Assembly (NCBI GenBank): GCA_025266875.1
Contig: JALLLT010000002.1
Coordinates: forward strand, 1,302,001 to 1,366,000
Direction of reading: 5' to 3'
From: Fennellomyces sp. T-0311
Taxonomy: Eukaryota; Mucoromycota; Mucoromycetes; Mucorales; Lichtheimiaceae
DNA: 64,000 nt
The notes below the pieces were generated by a model, which worked only from the letters and a program-made list of their open reading frames with translations, ran no database searches and was not told where the DNA came from. Positions 36,641-46,188 of the stretch are shown here, one piece after another (position 1 is the stretch's first letter; each line of letters begins with the position of its first letter). The translations under genes were made by a program, and so were the position numbers.

Positions 36641-37885
36641 ATCATGATTATACCTGTATATCCATTATGTATGTCATGTTGGGGTGTTATTGAGAAACGA
36701 GTGATGTCTATCATTATGGAGCCGGTCCATAACGGATAATGATAAGCTAAGTAATAGCTGTTGACACGCGTTCATGATAACGTCTATGACAATATGCCAG
36801 GTATGGAAGATATGTCTGCATGAGTGAGTTTTACCAAAAAGGAAAGTGAGAGATAACCGTTCCGAGATACTGATCAGTGGTTATGTTCATGTTGGATACA
36901 ACAATGTGGATAATGGATATAATGATAAAGATAATACTGAAAGGGGTATAAAGAGATACTGCGGCATACCACAGCGATCTGTGCGACAGCTAATACTGTG
37001 CGACAAGGAAGGATTATTCAAAAAGGAAACAAAAGGAAGTCTGTCAGAAATGGCTATGACTGTAATGGTGTGTCCATTACAGACGTTATCCAACACGCAA
37101 CCCGATTGATCGCCATGCAGTATCCATATACCGTATTGATAGACGTAGCATGCGACAGCTCATATGGCACATGGTTGGATAAGGATATTAGCATTACGTA
37201 TAGCTTAGATGGAATTCGTAGATTGTAGATCATAGACACCTTAGCTATTAACCCCTAATATCTGACGTATATATAAAGCAGGATTCCTGGATACAGGAAT
37301 CCTCATCGTTTATACTCTCATATAACCAGTTCGACCTTCGGGTCATTATCGTAACGTTGTCTGACTCACAGCAACGCACACTATTGTAAGTATGTGTAGT
37401 CCGCACTATTACATGGTCCGTACAAGCCGTCCAGCTATCTGTTTACGCGTCAAAGCTGGCTTTCGAGCTGTCGATGAGAGCCAAAGCCATCCCACTTCAA
37501 ATAACTGATCACCATGTTTCTGGAGGCTGTAATGCCAGCACTCTCAAGTGCTGCATGGCGGAATAAATATGCCCCCATGGGATTGTGTCTTATACTGACC
37601 AGGAGGGCAATTCGATCGTTTTTGTGATGTCCATGAGTTAAGACCGAGAAGACCGGATAAGAATTCAAATACCGAGAATTGCACTCAGTTAAATAAGCAT
37701 TCAGAGTCATGGATGGTACTACGTACCTGTACCATATAGTACAATAACAGTAGAATAGTATATAAGCTTTATTGAATGAATAATAGAACGAGATCTGATA
37801 TTCAGAATAAATCCGTGTCTCAAATGATTCCTATTTGCTTTTATATTCCTGCTATCACCTACATTCAACCAGATAACAGTTTTAT
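36641..37885. other. Repeat-derived intergenic sequence
   Basis: No recognisable protein. Contains TATATATAA followed by a perfect hairpin (37280-37303), resembling a retrotransposon promoter and leader. The several 70-90-codon ORFs on both strands have no family signature. Confidence 0.45.
37280..37303. repeat. Perfect 10-bp-arm hairpin
   Basis: AGGATTCCTG, loop GATA, CAGGAATCCT, starting about 8 bp after a TATATATAA box, so it could sit in the leader of a transcript starting there. Confidence 0.85.
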
Positions 37886-38143
37886 TCATTTTTTTTTGGG
37901 TCGCCCACTTTTACATTTATTCCTGACAGTACCGGTCTTTTCCCACTTCTTGATGGCACTATCGGTGGTGTTGTGATTTATCTGGGTAATGGATGAGATC
38001 TCAAAGGATTTGATATTGGCCAATTCCATGCTGACGATATGATCCCTTTCTGCTTCTGTAAGGTGTCTGCGCTTATTTGGAATGTTTTTGATAATGTCGC
38101 GAAGTGCCATTATGATGTAGAGTAAGAAAAAGGGTGGCGACAT
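37886..38143 (-). pseudogene. Truncated Tc1-like transposase, N-terminal DNA-binding part
   Basis: From an internal ATG (MALRDIIKNIPNKRRHLTEA) the frame reads a paired-like helix-turn-helix and ends AIKKWEKTGTVRNKCKSGRPKKK-stop, the same linker motif (SGRP) seen in the intact element at 12603-13670. A run of nine A/T bases immediately precedes the stop, so slippage may have broken the frame. No DDE catalytic core follows and no terminal repeats were found. Confidence 0.7.
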
Positions 38144-38339
38144 TCATAAGTGTTAAATATTTTGCTTTTACTTTACTTCAATTGGAACTTCCGAAGATTT
38201 TTGGGTGGGGATGTATACACGACAGACTCTGAGAGCTATATCATCATTAACTGCAGAGTATTTATATGGTATTATAACGCACATCTTATATTCGACTACT
38301 GTATCCTATGACTTACCTATAGATAAATCTGGGCCTATG

Positions 38340-39170
38340 GCCAGCACTACGTACGTACCACTCTTTTATCAGACCGATCTTGGAATATGGGCTTGCCATT
38401 GCAGCTCTCTCAGCCGTCCAAATGGAACAATTGCAGAAAGCGCAAGTTGGGTGTATCAAAATGGTACTCAATCGCAACAAGTCGACAAAGTTTCCTACCA
38501 TTGTACCATTGGCATTGGCTGATCTTCCTTCCATTAAGCTGCGCGCACGTACATTACAGCGCAAATTCGCCATCAGGCTTCAATCGCTCCCAGCGTCTAC
38601 TATGGCCCGTGCGATTGAGCCTTCTTTCCTATGGAAGTGCCGGAGCTCTAGCGACCTCCAATGGCGGAAATTAACGGTCACCAACCCCCTACATCAGCAG
38701 TACTGGAAGCTACGAAACGACTTGACCTCACCCAAGGACTGGGTGGTAGCAGCCATTGATAAGAAAGGAGACGAAGAGTTTACAGCTTGATCTTCCAAGT
38801 ACAAATCAATTCGGTGCCTAAGGCCATATCGCCTTGTCGACCCCATCTTGTACTTGGAAGGCTCATCCAAGGATCGACACCGACTGGTTAAATGGCGTAT
38901 GCATTGGCTTCCCTCATACCCACTGAAGGATTGCGAATGCGGTACAGCTGCTGCCCCCCCCCCGAGAACACTATGTCACCTGTCCATTGCTTCGGGCTGA
39001 GTTTCAAGAACTACTACTAGTATTTGGACCAGCTACTGACCAGCAAAACAATACACAGGTCATCGACTACATATTGAGCAGCCTTCCGCGTTCAAATAAT
39101 GGACTGACCCGGGGTAAATGGGAGAAGGCGTGGCCCGCACTTTTGCATTGTCATCCGTAAGGTTGATAAG
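38340..39170 (+). pseudogene. LINE (non-LTR retrotransposon) 3' coding relic
   Basis: Open frames read FGLAIAALSAVQMEQLQKAQ-like helices (here EYGLAIAALSAVQ...QVGCIKMVLNRNKSTKFP), then LPSIKLRARTLQRKFAIRLQ. After a stop near 38790 the text continues CECG...REHYVTCPLLRAEF, a Cys/His cluster found at the C-terminus of many LINE reverse transcriptases. A homopolymer of ten C residues (about 38954) shifts the frame inside this motif. The reverse-transcriptase core itself is missing, as expected for a 5'-truncated, decayed copy. Followed by AT-rich sequence, with no clear poly(A) tail. Confidence 0.6.
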
Positions 39171-39839
39171 CTGAGCCATAAAGACGAACAGTACGATGAT
39201 AACGAACCGACACCGGAAGGAGCTCTCGAAGGCAGACCACCAGCGCCTACAAACAACCACACTTAGGGTGGTACCCACATTTACATTATTGATATTATAC
39301 CAATACTGTTTTTCTTCTCTCTATTTCTATAACTATTCACAACGTTTCGACATCGGCCTGTCTTTTTCCCAGTGAAGGGGTTTTCAGATATGGCGCCAGA
39401 TATCCTTTTATATCTATACCTTTGTACCACAAGGAAGCGACCATAAACCTATTGGAGCAGGTCAAAAAGTCTTCCAAATAAAATTTATACTTTTCCAACT
39501 ATATATAAAGCTGAATAAATAATTTTTTGTATATAGTTGAGAGGGAACATAATTTGGATTCTGGGAATGCGCATCTAAAAACCAAGGAAGTGTCCGAGAA
39601 CGCTTGATGTACCTCGCTAGAAACTCTGTCTTAATCTCATTCTCAAAAGTTGGCATGTCCGCTTCACAAATTCGTATATTTGCTCGTGTTTTGTCCTCAT
39701 AATCTTAGAAAGATATCAGCCGATAGATATAAAAGATAAATAAAAAAAAGGTTTCCAGTAAGTGATAGGCAAGATCAAGGGAACTTAGCATTCTGACCAA
39801 AAAGTTTCGAGTGCTTTCTCCGAAAGGTATTGGCCCGCA
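39171..39839. other. Intergenic, nothing recognised
   Basis: AT-rich sequence between the LINE relic and repeat copy B. No supported gene. Confidence 0.5.
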
Positions 39840-40450
39840 TCTACGATATCCTGGTTCGTTTTTAGCTATAATTCTGTCCCAAAGAATGCTAGCGCTACAA
39901 AATTAACGGTTTCGTAACTTTCATGATGTGGGATACACATGAATAAATCTAAATAACCTTCACTTTATACTAGGTATTCTTATAGTATGTAGATGCAGAA
40001 AAGCACTTAAAAATGCAGCGCTTCTAAGTAAACTTCTTCCAATATCGCTGGTTCTATTATCTATTAACACCATCGTATTTGCACTGAAGTTCTGTATAAA
40101 GCTCATTAAGACATCGAGGAGATCCAACCGATGGATCAGTTTTTATATTCGACCAAAAGCCCATAAAGATCCGGCTATATAAGCACACAAACTTCAATTT
40201 TCGATTTGTAGTTGTTTTGCCTCCAACTAGTCACTCCTTATGCTTATTTTAACATAACTCTTTCTATTTAGATGCTTTTTTGCGTCTGACTTTCCCAGTT
40301 TACAAGTTATTCAAAATTATAGTTTCCAGGTCCTGCCTTTTGGTCAATACCTTCCAAAGTCGACCTATATTTGGTCATACCTCGGTTCTGAATTACCCTA
40401 GCAACATAGGCTCAAGTGTCGTTTGTTGTTCCTAACCGGATAAACGTACT
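39840..40450 (+). repeat. Dispersed repeat, copy B
   Basis: Alignable by eye to copy A (2550-3480). Shared anchors include CTGTCCCAAAGAATGCTAG, 'TCGCTGG', CCATAAAGAT, TTTTGCCTCCAACTA versus TTTTACCTCCAATTA, and ending TTACCCTAGCA. It lies immediately downstream of the Fanzor-like gene. Confidence 0.6.
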
Positions 40451-40565
40451 GCAAATAATAAAAACATGCTCTTATACGTGCCAATTTCTCTGTATCTAGG
40501 CAAAAGGTGAAAATCACACATTTCTATGTAATTTTTTTTTCTGACGCTAGTTTGGGCCCAGCTAA

Positions 40566-40606
40566 CATGTCTGGGGGTGGCCAGTCCCCAGACATGCGTC
40601 AGACGC
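40566..40606. repeat. Double hairpin 3' of the Fanzor-like gene
   Basis: CATGTCTGGGG (40566-40576) pairs perfectly with CCCCAGACATG (40586-40596) across a 9-base loop. Directly adjoining, GCGTC-A-GACGC (40596-40606) is a second perfect palindrome. Read on the minus strand they begin 27 bases after the Fanzor stop codon (40633). Confidence 0.85.
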
Positions 40607-40632
40607 AATAACTAAAGCTGTGGAATTCTTTA

Positions 40633-43600
40633 TTAATTCCTTTCATTTTCATGAGGTGGCCGTACAAGAGCATTTGGGCGGTGATTGGGGGCTCTATCCG
40701 TAAGCATGTATTGAATCCCAATGCGTCTCATATTGCACGCCGCGTTCTTGTCTCTGTCGACAAACTACAATAAGCGGCATCAGATTGAGCTTGGTACAAC
40801 TGTATCCCCACTTACAAGAACTCGCCCGTGAGCAAGCTCGTTCCTGCATTGCTTTATGGACCAAATTTCTATATCTAAAAGTATGTGTAAGAAGAAAACA
40901 GAATTCCAGATGCTTGAAACTTACTGCGCGCTTGCCCTTGTTCGCAATCTGCTTGTGGGTGCAGAAACACGCCGGCTTCATCGACACACCGTTTGACCTT
41001 CCTGCCCCGATTTTCAGCAAGTGTCAAAGCGCGACGTCTTTTGATGCTAGTAATAACTTGTTAATTTAATGGAACACCAAATAAAGTTCATACCTTACAT
41101 ATGAGGACAATGAATATAGGTCCCTTGGACCCGTTGGAGCCGTGTGTCGCATGAAGAGTGCACCTGACTGGTATTGTGCTTGTTGGTTAAAATAACCAAA
41201 GCGAATTTGGAAAGCAGTAAGATAAGTTCCTATTTAGTTGATAGGTTAGTAGTCATGATCGATAACGAACTTAGGCGGACGCTATGCTTACAACGTGAGG
41301 GATTGGGGCAAATCCGGGGATCAGAGGCATATCGCCCGCTCCATAGAAAGCGATTGTCGGCAGATCGTTTTGTTCCCAGCCTTGTTCTCGGGCAAAGTCG
41401 CGGCGGTTGGCATGCCAACGCTTTCTTTGTCTTTTTGTTGTAACTTGGATGGGTAACAACTTCATTCCCTAAAAAGAATACGTTTGATCAGGTCAGCAAG
41501 TCAAAAGCGTCCTAGGTGGATATGGCATACTGGAGGAATTGGGGGGTTTACGCCTAGCACCTGATTTAGTATCTGATGCTTTGTGCTCTGGCGAGCTGAA
41601 AACATAGTCCGACGGATCTCTCTATGTTTAAAATGATCATTGAACATTTTCATGCTGTATCCTTTCTCAGTAATTATATACGTATCAACACTTTTTGGAT
41701 CAACTTACCGTGTGCGTATCATGCTGAGCACAAAGATATGTCTTGCAAAGTCTGCAGACTCGGATACATTCGCAGAGTTATTTCTAAGTGTGGTATCCAA
41801 GGTACTAGCTAGTCGGCACTACCGGGTAAACGTATGACGGTACCTGAATAATACATTGACAGCCTTCCGGCATGATTAGATCTTCCAAGAAGTCTAGAAA
41901 CATTGCCGTGTCGGCTATACGATATGGTATCCTCCCGACCACGGCTATTTGATTATGAGTTTTATCTCGAGCAATATAAATAGAGAGAACCGTTAACATA
42001 ATAAAAGGTATATTCGATTCTCACAGAACTTACTGTTTTTCTCGATCTATTCTCTCTCACCTCACTAAGTAGATCATATTCCTGCTCAATTGGAAACTTC
42101 CGACGATTGACAAGTTCTTGCTTATATTCCCAAAATACATTGGTTTTTGCGCTATAGATTTGTTTGTTACCAAGGATCAAATAATATGACCTCGAATTGC
42201 TTACTGGTAATTTCGGGTTGGGACGGAGAATTGGTTCATCCACAACCCTGGTTGCGGCTCTTCCTCTTGCGTACGTGTGCCGGTGACCATTGCAGAGACA
42301 CCTACTCATGTCTGATAAGAACCAGAATGATGCGATAATAGAGCATATCAGACTTACCTGGATCGATTCCCACAATCCGTGAGTTATTCAGTCGTTCCCC
42401 ACCCAACCCTCTTGGCTCCTTGTCGAGAAGGTAAACACCTTTTGTCCATTCTCCCAAGTCAGCGTTGTCAGCCATCAGTCGTATTTCTCGTCTTGTTGAC
42501 GGTTGGGGTTCTGAACAAAATGATTAGCCAGGCTTCCAAGTATCCTCTGCTATAATTACTCACCAATATCGGCTAACATCGGCTTCTTGAAGTGCACGTG
42601 GGTAAAGGCTCCGTCGGTGCGAATGCTGTAGTCGAACGTTATTGGGTTCGTGTCCAACAGCTGGTTCACTGCCGTACAAGATATGGGTTACTGTTGAGAA
42701 TATCCTAGCAGCTGACGTCTGCTCGCACTTACCATCATCGCCTATCGCCCAACGATTCCGTTGGACATGATCGATGTTGAAAACCTCTTCCCAAATTTCT
42801 TGAGGGATGTTCATGTTTTGTGGGCCCGTGTCCCCGATGATCTCGTTGTTAGTCCGAAACTGGCCGTTCTTTTGTATATTGCAGTTAATATCTTGACTTG
42901 ACTTTGCAAAGGCACTTACTGGTCTGAGAAGCAGATTCGGCACAGGTACTTGATTGTTGGCAAGCCATGCCCGCCTAATTATGTATGCAAGTGTCCGGGT
43001 GCAGATTAAGAAGTGAGTGACCTGGTGGCTCGCGACAGGAAGCAGTGACCACCGGTGCTGTTGTAGCGAGTGCTCTGACAGTGCCAGTAACCAACGACTG
43101 AACTGTAGTATTCTCTCAGCCAAGTCAAGTGTAATGTCTCTGGCGTAAAGATGAAACATGTTGGGAGCTTGAGCCAGCCAAAGCTCAAAAGCTTCGTGCA
43201 TCATTCTTGTTTACGTTAATGATTATGTTGCTAAGCTTTGTCTTCCTAACCAGTCCGTGACACTTACTCATACTCCTCCACCATGTCCAGTGCTTCGACT
43301 TGTGGCGGTGGTTCCGGGATGTGGTTGATAATGTTGCTTGTAATCAGGCGTACGGCTCGTTTCAGCTCGTTTCTGTTGCGGATGAACTCTTTGAGACGCT
43401 GGCTCCAGAATTTCGATATGCACTTGGGCATGTTTCGCAGATGTTCCTTGACATCTATCCGATAGTTAGCATACTTTTGCCTATGAGTTTAATGGAAACC
43501 TTACTCTGAATTGCCTGGCGGGCGAAATTACTCCCCATGGCGTTGTTCGGTGTACCGTCACCTACAGTGTCTGGTTGATACAAAGCTATAGAAAGGTTTT

Positions 43601-44129
43601 ATATTTTAGCAGTTTACTTGCGTTGAATACTCATGTAATACCTTGGTTCGTATCGGGATCTCTTTGACAAATCCTGAAAAATGCAAAGGTCTGGCGGATG
43701 TCGTTGTCCTGTATAGGCGTTAATATGCAATGCCCTACAGTTGGATGCAGGAACACTCACGATATTCAGTCTGGCGGGAAATTGCTCTCCAATGCGCAAT
43801 CCTGCAAGCTTGTACACGTTCACCCAGAAAGTTTGGTCGAAAAGTGACAGCATCGCCTGGAAGTGGCCTTCGAGGAACCTGCGCACATGAAGGTTCACAA
43901 TATTCAACGCGTCTTTGCGGAGGGTTGAGTTGACATTCGCTAAAGCACGGAATTCGAGCTTCCCATTTAATGAGCATCATGATCTAAGACAGCAGTGCAT
44001 GCTTACGATCAAATAACGGTACTGCGGTCTGACCAAGGGATTTAACTCACAGTTCCGAGTAACTGTCCTTTGTTGTAGGCCAAGGAAGGCATTAAATGGC
44101 ACTTGTTGCGGGGGATCGTCAGGATTCAT
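40633..44129 (-). CDS. Fanzor (eukaryotic TnpB-like RuvC nuclease), many exons
   Basis: Fanzors are RNA-guided DNA nucleases related to TnpB. Reading by splicing on the minus strand: ATG at 44129; then RKDALNIVNLHVRRFLEGHF, a helical part (FWSQRLKEFIRNRNELKRAV), FELWLAQAPNMFHLYARDIT, and RWSLLPVASH. Next comes TFDYSIRTDGAFTHVHFKKP (the TDG motif typical of Fanzors), then NNSRIVGIDP with the RuvC-I Asp at 42362-42364. AIAFYGAGDMPLIPG-type text is present as LPTIAFYGAGDMPLIPGFAP. A zinc-ribbon-like NTSQVHSSCDTRLQRVQG and HCPH follow. VDRDKNAACNMRRIG holds the RuvC-III Asp (40750-40758), and the tail ends RPPHENERN-stop. One zinc ligand looks replaced by His and the RuvC-II acidic residue is not assured, so activity is uncertain. 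Exon joins at 41000-41950 are tentative. Confidence 0.72.
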
Positions 44130-44272
44130 CGGGTTAAACAAAGAAAGAAAACAGACAGAACGCGTAACGAAGTTTTATTTTCTTTCCAAACACGTTTTAT
44201 GAGCACATGATTCACAGTGTCAATATTTTTTTCTATCATTATCCATGAGCTTTATTCATCCCCGGCATGACA

Positions 44273-44857
44273 TTACTCGATATCATCCGCCTTGAGTAGC
44301 ACAAGACGACAAGCGGCGATGCTTGCTTTACCATAAGCGGTAATCGCGTGCTCTCTTTGTACATTGCCTATTTGAAACATGAGTGGAAAAAAAAGCAGGG
44401 TATGAATGTGGTCAAGTGCACGATTGGGTTGTATCAATATATGGATAAGGCTGCCGGTCGTCCATGCACACCAAGAGTGCTTATATTTCTCGAAATAAAT
44501 TGACAAATGGCTCATTTTCGCAAGACGTCTCGCATTCATTGCGTAATTCATCCAAGTTATGCTCCTATGAATAACCGCCATCTTCGCCTTTGATTTGGTT
44601 CTGAATATCCAAAAAGTTTTTTCGCGAGTATGCCGTATTTTTTCCCTGCAGGCTTGATCGTCATCATTTAGAGTCTGTGCATCATCCGGAATGGAATCAT
44701 CGTCGCCCTCTACACCAGTACTATCGCTGCCATTATTTTCATCTTCCTCTTGCTCGTGCTTCCTGGAAGTGTGCCAGGATCTCGGCGCTTTTGTTTTGAA
44801 GGCTGACCAGGGTTATTCATACGTGTATTGGTCGAATATGGAGGAGCTAATAGAGTG
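44273..44857 (-). CDS. Uncharacterised ORF upstream of the Fanzor-like gene
   Basis: One minus-strand frame stays open from about 44825 to a stop at 44273. The only in-frame ATG is at 44581 (MAVIHRSITWMNYAMNARRL, about 102 codons). Upstream of it the frame is strongly acidic (EQEEDENNGSDSTGVEGDDD), which looks coding, so a spliced start is likely; another ATG at 44821 (MNNPGQPSKQKRRD) is in a different frame. A typical acceptor (TTTCAAATAG) near 44370 suggests a further intron. A polyadenylation-like AATAAAG lies just past the stop. No family is recognised. It lies 143 bp upstream of the Fanzor ATG on the same strand and could be its partner or unrelated. Confidence 0.4.
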
Positions 44858-45099
44858 GAAAAAAGTACAAGGCAAAGAACCCGCGTCAAAAATGTTATCG
44901 CCAACGACAACAATCAAAACGCCAAACGACTTTCCCGTGCATATATGCGCTACACAAGGGCAACACAAGGCACCCGAACGCGAACAGCCCCGACGTTAAC
45001 TTCCAATATTATTGGACACTCGCTCCAAAGTGCAGGCTGCTTAACTTTTAATATCATTGGATGGGTGTCTACCCCAGTAGTTTTACTCCCACAACATTA

Positions 45100-45430
45100 T
45101 TGAATTCATCATTAACTTCTCTACAAAAAATGCCAATACATTAAGGCAATCCAACCGTTGGAGCAAATTTAACTCAAGGAAAAAGCCTTTCAGGATGCCT
45201 TTCGAAGGCTATAGACTTGGGTTTTTCGACCTTTTTCGAATTTCTTGAATTCTGCTGCACATTCTCATTTCATATGTTCCTTGCTTTGATATTTCATTTT
45301 GTATGCTTCCCGCCTCTAATTTTTCTATCTCAAATACTGTTGGTCGACTTTCGCTTAGCAGGAGTTTACATATTTTCGGCTGTAGCTTGGTTCCAAGTAA
45401 CCCGGGAGACACAAACTCAACGGTTCCGTA
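45100..45430 (+). repeat. Dispersed repeat, copy C (partial)
   Basis: Shares with copies A and B the stretch TCTCTACAAAAAATGCCAAT (A: CTTCAAAAAATGTCAATAC), CAATCCAACCGTTGGA (B: GATCCAACCGATGGA) and the 'TTGGTTCCAAGTAACCC' end. Same orientation as B. Confidence 0.5.
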
Positions 45431-45744
45431 ATGTAAATGTTATGAAAAGTCTACTGTAAAAGCTAAAACAAGCTCTTATAACATAGAAACATCTTGTAAA
45501 TTATGTATACAGGTAAAATTTACTTGGAAGAATGCAATTTCCGGCCTGTACATGTGATTTAGAATACTTATGGATGTATTTACCTGTTTTATCTTTTGTA
45601 CTATGTGCGCCAAAGCGCGGGCTTCCTGAACCCATTTGAGTTTGTGTTTCTATTGTAACTTGGAACCGAGTTACGAACAAACGCAAATCGACCAAAAAAA
45701 TTTTAAATGGAACAAGCCAGAGGCACAAAGCATATGAAATGAAA
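45292..45744. repeat. Inverted repeat pair (about 120-135 bp arms)
   Basis: The left arm 45292-45427 and right arm 45628-45744 are inverted relatives: GGTTCCAAGTAAC...ACACAAACTCAA on the left matches, on the opposite strand, GGTTCCAAGTTAC...ACACAAACTCAA on the right. TTGGTCGA and TTTCATTTTGTATGC-like strings are also shared. The arms are diverged but clearly homologous, meaning two members of the dispersed repeat lie head to head. Confidence 0.65.
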
Positions 45745-46188
45745 GCGGCAAATGGAAAGTGGCAATTGTAGCTTCAGATAGTGATAGAGTAGTGGGCTAT
45801 ATCGAATGGTTCCCCTTTGTGATTGGTGTCATCTTTCTAAAGCAAATCCACTTCCTACTGATTGCCTGGATCAAGAAGAAGCATCAATCTTAGTGACCAA
45901 AGTTTATGGCAACGTAATCTAAAGAAGCTCAAGGGTAAAGTAGTGGTTGATTTTATGCATATTCATAGATTAGAGGAGACTGAAGTTACAACACGATGAC
46001 TTCGTAATATATAGTTAAATCCAATTAGCAGCAGAACGATGACCAGCAATGGTTCACAAGCGCTTATAGTAGTAGTATATAACAGTATCAATAAGGAAGC
46101 AAAAAAAAGGAAAAGAGAAAGATTATATGTAGATACGGAAAGTAAAGGATAAATGGGGCGGATATAAAGAAAGGACATGGTCTTCTTT
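45745..46188. other. 3' flank of the PH-domain gene
   Basis: AT-rich; no gene seen. Confidence 0.5.

Noticed and set aside
41966..41995. TATAAATAGAGAGAA promoter-like sequence within the Fanzor locus
   Set aside because: Lies inside a putative intron and has no linked LTR sequence; probably coincidence.
44691..44999. 102-codon plus-strand ORF
   Set aside because: Antisense to the acidic minus-strand frame upstream of the Fanzor gene; Ser/Pro composition is the complement of that acidic stretch.
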